64,000 nt of DNA from an uncultured Prevotella sp. (GCA_902798285.1 CADBVZ010000011.1:1-64000); one strand, 5' to 3'; positions 1-9,244 are shown, counted from the stretch's first letter. Made by a program: numbers and translations. The notes: generated from the letters alone by a model not told the origin.

Positions 1-1
1 C

Positions 2-1765
2 GATGCTGAGGGACATGAGAAGAAACTGTCGCGCGTGGATCGTTTCCATCAGTCATTTAACGTGGCTTTCGAGACCACGACAGGTAAGTATAAGAATCTT
101 CTTGAGAAGCTGGTGCGCAAACCGCTTGCTATCATTCTGACCGTTGTCATCGGTATTGTTGTACTGATAGTGACCATGTTCACCACGAAGAGCGGTCTTG
201 TGCCTGATGAGGATACGGGTACCATGTTCTGTACTGTTTCTATGCCGCCTGCAACCTCTGTTGCGCGCACGCGTCAGATTATCAATGAGGTAGACTCTAT
301 CCTGGCTGCCGATCCCGCTATCCAGAGCCGTGAGCAGATCCAGGGATATAACTTCATCGCTGGTGCAGGTTCTGACCAGGCAACATTTGTCATTAAGCTG
401 AAGCCCTTTGAGGAACGTCAGAAAGGACTCTGGTGGAAAATCAGTGGTCTCTGGGAAAATCAGTGGTCTCTGGCAGGGCGACGGTATCTATCGTTTCTTC
501 CTCAATCCGTATGATGCAACAGGTGTTACTGCCCAGATATTCATCAAGACGGCTCATATTAAAGATGCCTCGATTCTGGCATTCTCGCCGCCTATGATTC
601 CAGGTTTCTCTGCCAACTCGGGTATCTCACTCGTGATGCAGGACCGTACAGGTGGTGACCTCACGAAGTTCTATAACATCGTGAAGGACTTCATCGGCGA
701 ACTGAATAAGCGTCCGGAGTTCCAGATGGCACAGACCTCTTATAACCCGAACTATCCGCAGTACATGGTTCACGTCGATGTAGCCAAGTGTAAGCAGAGT
801 GGTATTTCTCCCTCTACCGTACTCTCTACGCTGCAGGGTTACTATGGTGGTCTCTATGCCTCTAACTTCAATGCCTATGGTAAGCTCTACCGTGTGATGA
901 TCCAAGGCCTGCCTGAGACCCGTCAGACGGAGGAGTCTCTTAATAGTATATATGTACGCTCAAGGAGTTCTGTAACCTGAAGCGCGTTTACGGACCGTCT
1001 AACATCAACCGTTTCAACCTGTTTACGTCTATCAACGTGACAGGTACGGTGGCTAACGGCTACTCTACTGGTGAGGCTATCCAGGCCATTCGCGATCTGG
1101 CCGCACAGACGCTGCCTGCTGGTTATACCTACGAGTTCTCGGGTCTGACCCGTGAGGAGGCCAAGGCTTCTAACACCACAGGTATTATCTTCCTGCTGTG
1201 TTTCATCTTCATCTATCTGATCCTGTCGGCACAGTACGAGTCTTACATCCTGCCGCTGTCAGTAGTACTCTCTGTTCCATTTGGTCTGGCTGGCTGTTTC
1301 CTGTTTACGAATATCTTTGGTCATGCCAACGATATCTACATGCAGATCTCGCTCATCATGCTGATCGGTCTGTTGGCTAAGAACGCTATCCTGATTGTGC
1401 AGTTCGCTCTGGAGCGTCGTCAGACGGGTATGGCTATCTCATGGTCAGCCGTTCTGGGTGCTGCCGCCCGTCTGCGTCCTATCCTGATGACCTCTCTGGC
1501 TATGGTTATCGGTCTGTTGCCTATGATGTTTGCCTCGGGTGTAGGTAAGAATGGTAACCAGACACTGGGTGCTGCCGCTGTAGGTGGTATGTTGATCGGT
1601 ACCGTTCTCCAGCTCTTCGTTGTTCCCACGTTGTTCGTTATCTTCCAGTCACTTCAGGAGAAGATCAGTCCGCTGAAGTTCGAGGACGAGGAGAATGAGG
1701 CTGTGGCAGCCGAGCTGGCTCAGTATGCACATGCAAAACCTGTTGATTATGAATTGGAGAAGTAA
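2..1765 (+). pseudogene. RND (AcrB-type) efflux transporter, 3' part, two frame disruptions
   Basis: This is the second half of a hydrophobe/amphiphile RND pump, the inner-membrane proton-driven component of a tripartite exporter; the gene begins before the window. The translation shows the mid-protein transmembrane helix (LAIILTVVIGIVVLIVTMF), periplasmic porter segments (SMPPATSVARTRQI, APPMIPGF-like SPPMIPGF) and the C-terminal helices with GLLAKNAILIVQFA. The reading frame changes twice. At 436-473 a 19 bp unit is present twice in tandem and shifts the frame by +1. Near 955-965 the text joins SIYVR to KEFCNLKRVYG in another frame, where about eight residues expected in the family are missing. 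Reading runs in the frame of base 2 to about 454, then the frame of base 3 to about 960, then back. It could be a true pseudogene, a phase-variable state or a sequencing/assembly error. The outer-membrane partner follows one base later. Confidence 0.88.
436..473 (+). repeat. 19 bp tandem duplication causing a frameshift
   Basis: Bases 436-454 and 455-473 are identical 19-base copies inside the RND pump gene. Removing one copy restores the reading frame across this point (FEERQKGLWWKISGLWQGDGIYRFF). Confidence 0.95.
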
Positions 1766-1766
1766 T

Positions 1767-3152
1767 ATGAAGAAACTGATGATATTCATGTCCGCAGCCC
1801 TGCTGCTGTCGAGCTGCGGACTCTATAACAAATACGAGCGTCCTGATGTGAAGGCCGATGGTATCGTTCGTGATCCTGTCTCTCTGACGGATACGCTCGC
1901 TGTACAGGATACCGCTTCGTTTGGCAATATGCCTTGGCGCAGCGTGTTCACTGATCCCCAGTTGCAGTCGCTCATTCAGCAGGGTCTCGACAATAACCCC
2001 AATCTGCTGAATGCAGCCCTCAATGTGAAGATGGTTAACGAGGCTCTGAAGGTGGCTCGTCTGGCATTCCTGCCTTCCATCGCATTGGGTCCTCAGGGAA
2101 CCATTGCCTCATTCGATGGTGCGAAGGCATCTCAGACCTATTCACTCCCTGTAAGTGCCAGCTGGAATGTCGATCTCTTCGGCAATCTGCTTTCTGTGAA
2201 GCGTTCTGCCCAGATGCAGCTGATTGCTACGAAGGACTATCAGACGGTGGTGAAATGCAACATCATTTCTGGTATCGCCAACCTCTATTATACGTTGCTG
2301 ATGCTCGACCGTCAGGTGGAGATCATTACCGATATGGAGAAGTTGACCAAGGAAACCTGGGAGAAGATGAAGTTTATGCACGAGAACCGAATCGGCTATC
2401 GTTCTACTGCTGTGCAGAGTGCTGAGGCTGCTTACTATAGCGTTCAGGCTCAGAAGGTGGATATGCTCCGTCAGATTCGTGAGTGTGAGAATTCACTCTC
2501 ACTACTCATTGGTCAGCAGGGACAGACCATCCAGCGTGGTACGTTTGCTAACCAGAGCCTGCCCGAGGAATTCTCTACGGGTGTAGGCATCCAGTTGCTC
2601 AACAACCGTGCTGATGTTCACGCCTCTGAAATGGCGCTGGCTCAGTGCTTCTACGATGTAGAGACCGCTCGCAGCCGTTTCTATCCTAACATCACGGTTA
2701 CGGGTACTGCCGCCTTCACGAATAGTGGCGGTGGTGTCATTGTTAACCCAGGTAAGTGGCTCCTCTCTGCTGTAGGCTCTCTCGTACAGCCCATCTTCCA
2801 GCACGGACAGATCGTTGCAGGTCTGAAGGTGGCTCAGGCTCAGTATGAGCAAGCTTTCAACAATTGGCAGAATGCCGTTCTACAGGCTGGTAATGAGGTG
2901 TCGAATGCCCTTGTTCAGTATAACTCTTCTGCCGAGAAGGCTGAACTCGATGGTAAGCGTGTTCAGGTACTCACCAAGAATGTCGAGGATACCGAGAAGC
3001 TGATGGAGTCGTCGAGCAACACTACCTATTTGGAGGTGATCTCTGCCCAGAGCAACCTGCTCAATGCTGAAATCTCTGAGGTAACTGATCAGTTCAATAA
3101 GATGCAGGCTGTAGTGAATCTCTACCAAGCCCTTGGTGGTGGCGCGAAGTAA
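1767..3152 (+). CDS. RND efflux outer-membrane factor (TolC/OprM family lipoprotein)
   Basis: A 461-residue outer-membrane channel protein that would complete a tripartite RND exporter. The start is the ATG one base after the pump stop codon; it gives a short lipoprotein signal MKKLMIFMSAALLLSSCG with the lipidated Cys at residue 17. Two repeated OEP halves follow, each rich in long amphipathic helices (NAALNVKMVNEALKVARLAF in the first; ARSRFYPNITVTGTAAF and AQAQYEQAFNNWQNAVLQAG in the second). The length fits NodT/OprM-type factors. The gene is intact although the upstream pump is broken, so it may still work with another pump. Confidence 0.93.
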   Translation: MKKLMIFMSAALLLSSCGLYNKYERPDVKADGIVRDPVSLTDTLAVQDTASFGNMPWRSVFTDPQLQSLIQQGLDNNPNLLNAALNVKMVNEALKVARLAFLPSIALGPQGTIASFDGAKASQTYSLPVSASWNVDLFGNLLSVKRSAQMQLIATKDYQTVVKCNIISGIANLYYTLLMLDRQVEIITDMEKLTKETWEKMKFMHENRIGYRSTAVQSAEAAYYSVQAQKVDMLRQIRECENSLSLLIGQQGQTIQRGTFANQSLPEEFSTGVGIQLLNNRADVHASEMALAQCFYDVETARSRFYPNITVTGTAAFTNSGGGVIVNPGKWLLSAVGSLVQPIFQHGQIVAGLKVAQAQYEQAFNNWQNAVLQAGNEVSNALVQYNSSAEKAELDGKRVQVLTKNVEDTEKLMESSSNTTYLEVISAQSNLLNAEISEVTDQFNKMQAVVNLYQALGGGAK

Positions 3153-3153
3153 A

Positions 3154-3184
3154 TTGATAATTGATAATTGAAAATTTGAAAATT
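3154..3184 (+). repeat. heptanucleotide array (TTGATAA/TTGAAAA type)
   Basis: An AT-rich run of 7-base units between the efflux factor and lpxA; it ends at the lpxA ATG. Confidence 0.8.
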
Positions 3185-3964
3185 ATGGCAAGTGAAATAT
3201 CCCCCAAAGCCGAGATTTCGCCAAAGGCGAAGATAGGCGATAATTGTAAGATATTCCCCTTCGTGTATATCGAGGACGATGTGGTGATTGGTGATAATTG
3301 TATCATCTTCCCATTCGTCAGCATCTGCGATGGCTCACGCATTGGCAAAGGTAACAAGATCCATCAGGGTAGTGTGATAGCTGCTTTGCCTCAGGACTTC
3401 AACTTCCGCGGCGCTAAGTCGTATGTGGAGATTGGTGATAACAACGTGATTCGCGAGAATGTGGTTATTAACCGCGGAACCAACAAGGATGGCGTTACCA
3501 AGATTGGTAACAGCAACTTCATCCTCGAAGGCACGCACATCAGTCATGATACTGTCGTAGGTAACAACTGCGTATTCGGCTATGGCACCAAGGTGGCAGG
3601 CGACTGCGAGATTGGCAATGGTGTGATCTTCTCCAGTGGCGCCATTCAGAATGCCAATACCCGTGCAGGTGATCTCTCTCTGATCCAGGCTGGTTGTACG
3701 TTCTCTCACGACGTGCCTCCATATGTCATTGCCGGTGGTTCGCCTATGGAGTATGGTGGTCCTAACACCACGATGATGAAGTATGCCGGTATCAACGAGA
3801 AGGTGCAGAAGCATATCGCCAATGCCTACCGTCTGCTCTTCCATGGAAAGACGAGTGTCTATGATGTGATCAATCAGATCAAGGATCAGGTGCCCGATGG
3901 CCCTGAGGTTCAGAACATCATCCGCTTCCTCGAAAATACCAAACGAGGTATCATGTGTAAGTAA
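3185..3964 (+). CDS. lpxA: acyl-ACP--UDP-N-acetylglucosamine O-acyltransferase
   Basis: A 259-residue cytoplasmic left-handed beta-helix acyltransferase for the first step of lipid A synthesis. Hexapeptide repeats fill residues 1-175 (ISPKAEISPKAKIGDN, IEDDVVIGDN, TKIGNSNFI). The catalytic histidine lies in HISHD, H121 here, equivalent to H125 of E. coli. The C-terminal helical part (DVPPYVIAGG, then INEKVQKHIANAYRLLF) is typical of LpxA and not of LpxD or GlmU. The ATG at 3185 is chosen because it matches the family N-terminus; an earlier TTG-type start would add residues coded by the heptamer array. In many Bacteroidota lpxA is joined to lpxC/fabZ; here it stands alone after efflux genes. 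Confidence 0.95.
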   Translation: MASEISPKAEISPKAKIGDNCKIFPFVYIEDDVVIGDNCIIFPFVSICDGSRIGKGNKIHQGSVIAALPQDFNFRGAKSYVEIGDNNVIRENVVINRGTNKDGVTKIGNSNFILEGTHISHDTVVGNNCVFGYGTKVAGDCEIGNGVIFSSGAIQNANTRAGDLSLIQAGCTFSHDVPPYVIAGGSPMEYGGPNTTMMKYAGINEKVQKHIANAYRLLFHGKTSVYDVINQIKDQVPDGPEVQNIIRFLENTKRGIMCK

Positions 3965-3980
3965 TATTATCCCCGCAATA

Positions 3981-4005
3981 AAGGCCCTCGCAGCGCGAGG
4001 GCCTT
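3981..4005. terminator. bidirectional terminator between lpxA and the radical SAM gene
   Basis: An 11 bp GC-rich stem (3981-3991 with 3995-4005) with a 3-base loop. An outer CAATA/TATTG pairing separated by a one-base bulge gives T-rich tails in both directions. The two genes converge here. Confidence 0.85.
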
Positions 4006-4009
4006 ATTG

Positions 4010-4786
4010 TTAGTAGGATGCAGAACAGGGAATCCCTGCTGCGATCACTCTGTCGCGTATGGCATCCAGTTGTTCATGCGTTGCCTTGAGCAGTCCCTGC
4101 GTAGGTGTCTCTCGGTCAATGGTGTATATCATCACCTGCTGAGGCTTGATATCCTTCACAGCCTCAAGCCATGGCGCTACGTATTCCTCACCTGTGTTAT
4201 CCACCGATTCCCCCTTGCATTCTCCTCTCATGAACATCGTCTGGATAATGACGTGCCCCTTGAAGGCCTTCAGGCGCTCTATGATCAGGTTCACATCATA
4301 GGTGCCGTTAGGGTGGTCCACCTTATTTATATATATAGGGTCCACGGTGTCGAGTTTCAGAATGTTGTTGTCCACCTTCATCAGGGCATCATGTACCTGC
4401 TGGCGGTGAATCATCGTCGAGTTACTCAGCACCGAGACTTTCGCCTCAGGACAATACTGGTTGCGCAGACGGATGGTGTCGTCGATAATCTCGGCGAAAT
4501 GCGGATGACAAGTAGGTTCGCCATTGCCAGCAAACGTCAGTACGTCAGGCAGTTGGCCCTCGGCCTTCATCTCCTTCAGTTTCTCTTCCAGTTTCTTGGC
4601 CACCTCCTCGCGTGTTGGCATAGGCAGGGTGGGGCGATGATCTTCGTTGAAGCCACACTCGCAATAGATGCAGTCGAAACTGCAAACCTTCCCGTCGGCA
4701 GGTAATAGGTTGATGCCTAACGAGATGCCTAAGCGGCGGCTGTGTACTGGGCCGAAAATCGGCGATGGATAGATAATTGTACTCAT
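4010..4786 (-). CDS. radical SAM protein (COG0731-like)
   Basis: A 258-residue radical SAM enzyme of unknown substrate. The [4Fe-4S] motif is C35-SFD-C39-IY-C42, and the N-terminus (YPSPIFGPVHSRRLGISLG) is characteristic of a Bacteroidota family. A SAM-contact segment TFAGNGEPTCHPHF follows at about residue 100. No extra cluster-binding domain or peptide-recognition element was recognised. The gene is monocistronic, with a TAccTTTG box only 8 bases before its ATG and a bidirectional terminator after its stop. Confidence 0.85.
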   Translation of the reverse strand: MSTIIYPSPIFGPVHSRRLGISLGINLLPADGKVCSFDCIYCECGFNEDHRPTLPMPTREEVAKKLEEKLKEMKAEGQLPDVLTFAGNGEPTCHPHFAEIIDDTIRLRNQYCPEAKVSVLSNSTMIHRQQVHDALMKVDNNILKLDTVDPIYINKVDHPNGTYDVNLIIERLKAFKGHVIIQTMFMRGECKGESVDNTGEEYVAPWLEAVKDIKPQQVMIYTIDRETPTQGLLKATHEQLDAIRDRVIAAGIPCSASY

Positions 4787-4795
4787 AACGGCTGC

Positions 4796-4803
4796 AAAGG
4801 TAC
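4796..4803 (-). promoter_or_regulatory. -7 box of the radical SAM gene
   Basis: Read on the minus strand this is TACCTTTG, a Bacteroidota TAnnTTTG box, 8-9 bases from the start codon; the mRNA would have almost no leader. Confidence 0.7.
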
Positions 4804-4851
4804 AAATTAAATTAAGAATTTCGAGTGATAATTAAGAAAAATAGAAGAATA

Positions 4852-4883
4852 TTTGGAAATCGCTTTAAAATGTTGTATCTTTG
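4852..4883 (+). promoter_or_regulatory. promoter of the ftsX operon
   Basis: TTTG (4852-4855), a 20-base spacer and TATCTTTG (4876-4883) fit the Bacteroidota housekeeping promoter. The ATG of ftsX lies 34 bases further on. Confidence 0.85.
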
Positions 4884-4917
4884 CACCTCGAAATTACGTA
4901 CGTATTTTGAATCATTC

Positions 4918-5796
4918 ATGAAAAGACGTAGAAAGACTACTGGCAACCGTCGTGGTGTGCAGTTGGTAACACTGTGTATTAGTACGGCGATGGTGCTGGT
5001 GCTGTTAGGTATGGTCGTGCTGTCGGTACAGACATCACGCAATCTGTCGCAGTGGGTTAAGGAAAACCTTACTGTGACTGTGATGCTGAGCGACGACGTG
5101 AGTGCCAATGGCGCCAAGACCCTGTGTCGTGACCTTTACCACAGGCCTTATTCCAAGAACATTGATTACATTAGTCGCGAACAAGCCTTGCAGGAACAGA
5201 CTGAAGCCATGGGCTCCGATCCCTCGGAGTTCCTGGGTGTGAACCCCTTCCCTGCAACGCTCGAACTCCAGCTTCACTCCGATTATGCCAATCGCGACTC
5301 GCTCCGATGGATCGCTGCCGAGTTGAAAAAGAACGAGAAGGTAGCCGATGTGGCTTACCAGGTTGATCTGATGGATAGTGTGAATCGCAATCTGGCCAAG
5401 CTCAATCTGCTGTTGCTGGCTTTGGCCCTGTTGCTCACGTTTGTATCGTTCTCATTGATCAACAACACCGTGCGCCTCAGTGTGTATTCACGCCGTTTTG
5501 TCATTCATACCATGAAACTGGTGGGAGCCTCTTGGGGCTTTATCCGCCGTCCGTTCATGCGCCAGTCATTGGTGGTTGGTATTATTGCCTCGCTGATAGC
5601 CATTGCTGTTCTGGGCTTGTGCATCTATGGTCTCTATTATTACGAGCCCAATGTGCTCACAGTCATTACATGGCGCGAACTGACAATAACGGCTGTGGCT
5701 GTACTGCTCTTTGGTATCATCATTACGGCTACCTGTTCTTATATCTCAGTCAACAGGTTCCTCAAGATGTCGGCAGGAGAGTTGTATAAGATTTAA
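4918..5796 (+). CDS. ftsX: cell division protein FtsX
   Basis: A 292-residue inner-membrane permease-like subunit that with FtsE activates peptidoglycan hydrolases at the septum. It has the FtsX layout: a basic cytoplasmic start (MKRRRKTTGNRRG), TM1 (residues 14-36), a periplasmic loop of about 130 residues, then three helices (LLLLALALLLTFVSF, SLVVGIIASLIAIAVLGL, ITAVAVLLFGIIITATC). The ATG at 4918 is preferred because the earlier in-frame ATG codons lie upstream of, or overlap, the promoter. It leads a conserved Bacteroidota gene order with DUF3098, uppP and truB. ftsE is not in the window. Confidence 0.92.
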   Translation: MKRRRKTTGNRRGVQLVTLCISTAMVLVLLGMVVLSVQTSRNLSQWVKENLTVTVMLSDDVSANGAKTLCRDLYHRPYSKNIDYISREQALQEQTEAMGSDPSEFLGVNPFPATLELQLHSDYANRDSLRWIAAELKKNEKVADVAYQVDLMDSVNRNLAKLNLLLLALALLLTFVSFSLINNTVRLSVYSRRFVIHTMKLVGASWGFIRRPFMRQSLVVGIIASLIAIAVLGLCIYGLYYYEPNVLTVITWRELTITAVAVLLFGIIITATCSYISVNRFLKMSAGELYKI

Positions 5797-5829
5797 AGGT
5801 AAAAGGGTAAAAAAGTAAAAAGGTTAAAA
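5797..5829 (+). repeat. heptanucleotide array (AAAGGTA/GGTAAAA type)
   Basis: Imperfect 7-base units fill the gap between the ftsX stop and the next ATG. Confidence 0.65.
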
Positions 5830-6054
5830 ATGGATAATAAGAATTTTGCATTCGACAAGGTTAACTACATTCTGCTGGCTGTGAGCATGGCAGTGGTAGT
5901 GATAGGTTTCCTGCTGATGATAGGACCTAATTCTTCTGATACGGCCTTCGAGCCCGACATCTTCAGTGCTCGTCGCATCAAGGTGGCTCCCGTGGTATGT
6001 CTCTTAGGTTTCGTGTCGATGATCTATGCCGTTGTCCGTAAACCAAAAAACTAA
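5830..6054 (+). CDS. DUF3098 family membrane protein
   Basis: A 74-residue protein with two hydrophobic helices (VNYILLAVSMAVVVIGFLLMI and APVVCLLGFVSMIYAVV) separated by an acidic loop ending in FSARRIKVAPV. It fits the DUF3098 family, which is regularly found between ftsX and uppP in Bacteroidota. The function is unknown; its place suggests a role in cell-envelope growth. Confidence 0.85.
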   Translation: MDNKNFAFDKVNYILLAVSMAVVVIGFLLMIGPNSSDTAFEPDIFSARRIKVAPVVCLLGFVSMIYAVVRKPKN

Positions 6055-6093
6055 ATTGTCAAATAGTAAATCGTCAAATAGTCAAATCAAACA
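6055..6093 (+). repeat. heptanucleotide array (GTCAAAT/AGTAAAT type)
   Basis: Units of 7-8 bases of the form GTCAAATA fill the whole gap before uppP; a related array ends the truB gene. Confidence 0.75.
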
Positions 6094-6897
6094 ATGGATT
6101 GGATACAAGCATTAATATTGGGAATTGTGCAGGGACTTACTGAGTACCTGCCCGTCAGTTCGAGTGGTCACCTCACGATCATCTCGCATTTCTTTGGCAT
6201 CAACGGTGAGGAGAATCTGGAGTATACCGTAGCTGTTCATGTAGCCACGGTGCTTTCTACGCTCGTTATCCTGTGGAAGGAGATCGACTGGATTCTGAAA
6301 GGCCTCTTTAAGTTCGAGATGAATCCCGAGACCAAGTACGCCCTCAACATTCTGGTGTCTATGATCCCTGTGGGCATCGTGGGTGTATTCTTTAAGGATA
6401 AGGTTGAGGAAGCCTTTGGTTCCGGCCTGCTCATCGTGGGCGTCATGCTGCTGGTTACCTCCGTACTGCTCATTTTCTCCTACTATGCCAAGCCCCGTCA
6501 GAAGGAGCATATCTCCCTGTGGGATGCCTTTGTCATTGGTGTGGCTCAGGCCTGCGCCGTATTGCCTGGTCTCTCTCGTTCAGGTTCTACCATTGCCACT
6601 GGTCTGATGCTGGGCGACAAGAAGGAGAAGTTGGCTCAGTTCTCATTCCTCATGGTGATCCCCCCGATTCTGGGCGAGGCCTTGCTCGATATTCTGAAGG
6701 CAGCGAAGGGCGAGGATATCGTGAGTGAAGCCATTGGCGTATTCCCCCTCTGCATCGGATTCCTGGCCGCTTTCCTCTCAGGCTGCTTTGCCTGCAAACT
6801 CATGATTAATCTCGTGAAGAAGGGTAAGCTGGTTTACTTTGGTATCTATTGCGCCATTGTTGGTGCATCAGTATTGATCTATCAGCTGGCTCGATGA
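6094..6897 (+). CDS. uppP: undecaprenyl-diphosphatase (UppP/BacA)
   Basis: A 267-residue integral membrane phosphatase that recycles undecaprenyl diphosphate to the monophosphate carrier for peptidoglycan and surface glycans; in many bacteria it gives bacitracin tolerance. Both family motifs are present: [13 protein letters not shown] (residues 14-26, with E17) and PGLSRSGST (158-166, with R162). There are about eight hydrophobic segments. Its stop codon overlaps the truB start (ATGA), which indicates translational coupling. Confidence 0.96.
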   Translation: MDWIQALILGIVQGLTEYLPVSSSGHLTIISHFFGINGEENLEYTVAVHVATVLSTLVILWKEIDWILKGLFKFEMNPETKYALNILVSMIPVGIVGVFFKDKVEEAFGSGLLIVGVMLLVTSVLLIFSYYAKPRQKEHISLWDAFVIGVAQACAVLPGLSRSGSTIATGLMLGDKKEKLAQFSFLMVIPPILGEALLDILKAAKGEDIVSEAIGVFPLCIGFLAAFLSGCFACKLMINLVKKGKLVYFGIYCAIVGASVLIYQLAR

Positions 6898-7610
6898 ATT
6901 TCCAGGAAGGCGCGTTTATCTATATCAACAAACCTTACCGGATGTCGAGCTTTGGAGCCCTGGCACATATCCGCTATGTGCTCTCCAAGCGGCTTCATGT
7001 TAAGCGAGTAAAGATGGGACATGCGGGAACCCTCGACCCTCTGGCTACGGGTGTGCTGATACTTTGTACGGGTAAAGCCACCAAGCAGATCGAGTCGCTC
7101 CAACTGCAGTCCAAGGAGTATACGGCCACCCTTCAGTTGGGTGCCACCACGGCGAGTTTCGATCGCGAACATACCGTCGACTATACCTATCCCACGAAGC
7201 ACATCACTCGGGAGTTGATCCTCCAGACGCTTCCTCAGTTTGTGGGAAATATCATGCAGCGTCCGCCCCTCTATTCCGCCTGTATGGTGGCTGGCGACAG
7301 AGCTTACGAGCTGGCTCGCAAGGGTGTGGAGATGGAGTTGGCAGCCAAGCCCATCCGTATCGATGAAATCGAACTGACCGACTTCGATCCAGAGCTCATG
7401 CAGATGAGCATCCGAGTGGCATGTGGCAAAGGCACCTATATCCGTTCGTTGGCTCGCGACATTGGTTATGCCCTCGGCAGTGGTGCATTCCTCACGTCGC
7501 TCTGCCGAACTCGTGTAGGCGATGTCCGTATCGAGGATTGCCTCACGTTCGATGAGTTCCCAGCCTGGCTGGAAGAGAAATTGTCAAATAGTGAAATAGT
7601 AAATTCGTAA
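6894..7610 (+). CDS. truB: tRNA pseudouridine(55) synthase TruB
   Basis: A 238-residue cytoplasmic enzyme that makes pseudouridine 55 in the T-loop of tRNAs. The catalytic aspartate is D48 in [12 protein letters not shown], followed by the TruB motifs [18 protein letters not shown] and [15 protein letters not shown]. The start overlaps the uppP stop by four bases. The last residues NSEIVNS are encoded by a heptanucleotide array (7579-7611), so the natural C-terminus seems to have been rewritten by repeat DNA. Confidence 0.95.
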   Translation: MNFQEGAFIYINKPYRMSSFGALAHIRYVLSKRLHVKRVKMGHAGTLDPLATGVLILCTGKATKQIESLQLQSKEYTATLQLGATTASFDREHTVDYTYPTKHITRELILQTLPQFVGNIMQRPPLYSACMVAGDRAYELARKGVEMELAAKPIRIDEIELTDFDPELMQMSIRVACGKGTYIRSLARDIGYALGSGAFLTSLCRTRVGDVRIEDCLTFDEFPAWLEEKLSNSEIVNS

Positions 7611-7611
7611 A
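7579..7611 (+). repeat. heptanucleotide array at the truB 3' end
   Basis: Units like TCAAATA and GTGAAATA code for the last truB residues, its stop codon and the gap to queA. Confidence 0.7.
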
Positions 7612-7619
7612 ATAAAGAT

Positions 7620-8738
7620 ATGAAGTTATCACAGTTTAAGTTTAAGCTCCCTGAGGAGCAGGTTGCGCTCGAACCAGTTCAGCATCGCGACGAGTGTCGT
7701 CTGATGGTGCTCCACCGTAAGAGTGGGCGTATTGAGATGACCAAGAAGGATGAGAATGGCGAGGATCTCCTCGATGAGGAGGGCAATCCCGTTTATCTCG
7801 ATTTCCGTAATATTCTCGATTATTTCGATGAGGACGACACCTTTATCTTCAACGATACCCAGGTGTTCCCCGCCCGTCTCTATGGTACCAAGGAGAAGAC
7901 CGATGCCAAGATCGAGGTGTTCCTGTTGCGCGAGCTCAACCCCGACCTGCGTCTGTGGGATGTACTCGTAGAGCCGGCCCGTAAGATTCGTATCGGCAAC
8001 AAGTTATTCTTTGAGGACGATGGTCCCATGGTAGCCGAGGTGATCGACAATACCACCAGCCGTGGACGTACGCTGCGTTTCCTCTACGACTGTCCTCACG
8101 ATGAGTTCAAGCGTGAGCTCTATGCCCTTGGTGATGCACCGCTGCCCCGTTATATCATTGATCGTCGTGAGGCCACTGAGCAGGATATGGAGGATTTCCA
8201 GACTATCTATGCCAAGAACGAGGGTGCTGTTACGGCTCCTTCTACGGGCTTGCACTTCAGCCGTGAGCTCTTGAAGCGTATGGAGATCCGCGGCATCAAC
8301 TTCGCCTATATCACCCTGCACTGCGGACTGGGCAACTTCGATGCCATCGAGGTGGAAGATCTCACGAAGCATAAGATGTCGTCCGAGCAGATGTTTGTGC
8401 ATAAGGAGGCTTGCGATATCGTCAATAAGACTAAGCTGGCTGGTCATCGTGTGTGCTGCGTTGGTGTGAGCACAGCCCGTGCCACTGAGACGGCTGTAGG
8501 TACCGATGGTTTGCTGAAGGAGTACGAGGGTTGGACTAATAAGTTCATCTTCCCGCCTTACGAATTCGGCATGAGTAATGCCCTGCTTGGCAACTTCTAT
8601 CATCCGGAGTCTACCATGATGATGACAGAGTGTTCCTTTGGTGGTTACGATCTCGTTTACGAGGGCTATAAGAAGGCCGTTAAGAATGGCTACCGTTTCG
8701 GTTGCTACGGCGATGCCTTGCTGATACTGGACGATTAG
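7620..8738 (+). CDS. queA: S-adenosylmethionine:tRNA ribosyltransferase-isomerase
   Basis: A 372-residue enzyme that transfers and isomerises the ribosyl part of SAM onto preQ1-tRNA to give epoxyqueuosine. QueA segments are clear: FIFNDTQVFPARLYG, EGAVTAPSTGLHFSRELL, ITLHCGLGNFDAIEVEDL and the C-terminal FIFPPYEFG. It is slightly longer than the E. coli protein (356) because of an acidic insert near residue 45 (DENGEDLLDEEGN). It belongs to the ftsX-uppP-truB run. No other queuosine gene is seen here. Confidence 0.95.
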   Translation: MKLSQFKFKLPEEQVALEPVQHRDECRLMVLHRKSGRIEMTKKDENGEDLLDEEGNPVYLDFRNILDYFDEDDTFIFNDTQVFPARLYGTKEKTDAKIEVFLLRELNPDLRLWDVLVEPARKIRIGNKLFFEDDGPMVAEVIDNTTSRGRTLRFLYDCPHDEFKRELYALGDAPLPRYIIDRREATEQDMEDFQTIYAKNEGAVTAPSTGLHFSRELLKRMEIRGINFAYITLHCGLGNFDAIEVEDLTKHKMSSEQMFVHKEACDIVNKTKLAGHRVCCVGVSTARATETAVGTDGLLKEYEGWTNKFIFPPYEFGMSNALLGNFYHPESTMMMTECSFGGYDLVYEGYKKAVKNGYRFGCYGDALLILDD

Positions 8739-8740
8739 AG

Positions 8741-8770
8741 GTGAGAAGCTAGAGGTGAGAGGTGAGAGAA
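8741..8770 (+). repeat. heptanucleotide array (GTGAGAG type) containing the folK start codon
   Basis: Units such as GTGAGAA, GCTAGAG and GTGAGAG run through the queA-folK gap into the first codons of folK. Confidence 0.8.
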
Positions 8771-9234
8771 TACATCAAGTGTATCTCGGTCTAGGTAGTA
8801 ACCTTGGCGATCGGGAGGCGAATCTCCTGAAGGCCATCACTATGATTGGCGAACGAATAGGAAACGTCGTTCGCCAATCAACATTTATGGAAACCGAACC
8901 GTGGGGTTTTGAGTCTGAGCATTCATTTCTCAATGGTGTCATCCTCGTAGAAACCACCCTTACCCCCCGCCAACTCCTCCGTGCCACCCAAAAAATCGAG
9001 CGCGCCCTCGGCCGCAAAAAGAAATCTCTCACCTCTCACCCCATTCCCGAGCAAAGCTCGCCTACCCGTAGCCTTTCACCCCTCACCCCTAGAGAATACC
9101 ACGATCGCCCCATCGACATCGATATCTTATTGTACGATGATCTGGAACTTGACGAGCCCGATCTCAAGATTCCCCATCCCCTCATGCACCAGCGCGACTT
9201 TGTTATGATTCCTCTCCAGGAACTCACTAAATAG
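8755..9234 (+). CDS. folK: 2-amino-4-hydroxy-6-hydroxymethyldihydropteridine pyrophosphokinase
   Basis: A 159-residue HPPK that passes pyrophosphate from ATP to 6-hydroxymethyl-7,8-dihydropterin in folate synthesis. GLGSNLGD opens the fold and RPIDIDILLYDD carries the two metal-binding aspartates; IPHPLMHQRDFVMIPL ends it. No ATG fits: the start is either the GTG at 8755 inside a heptanucleotide array or the GTG at 8779 just before YLGLGSN. Residues 91-113 are an insertion not normal for the family. It is coded by heptamers around a 34 bp palindromic core and falls in the loop before the catalytic HDRPIDID segment. folB (46.2 kb) and folA/thyA (54-55 kb) are in the same window. Confidence 0.92.
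   Translation: MRGERIHQVYLGLGSNLGDREANLLKAITMIGERIGNVVRQSTFMETEPWGFESEHSFLNGVILVETTLTPRQLLRATQKIERALGRKKKSLTSHPIPEQSSPTRSLSPLTPREYHDRPIDIDILLYDDLELDEPDLKIPHPLMHQRDFVMIPLQELTK
9025..9093 (+). repeat. heptamer array plus 34 bp palindromic core, in frame in folK
   Basis: The core is 9043-9076, with CGAGC-AAA-GCTCG and CTAC-CC-GTAG mini-palindromes. It is flanked on both sides by CTCTCAC/CTCACCC heptamers. Read in the folK frame it gives IPEQSSPTRSLS. Confidence 0.9.
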
Positions 9235-9244
9235 CGAATCGTCA

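Noticed and set aside
408..980. Programmed frameshift in the RND gene
   Set aside because: The first shift is exactly explained by a tandem 19 bp duplication, not by a slippery sequence, and the second removes residues.
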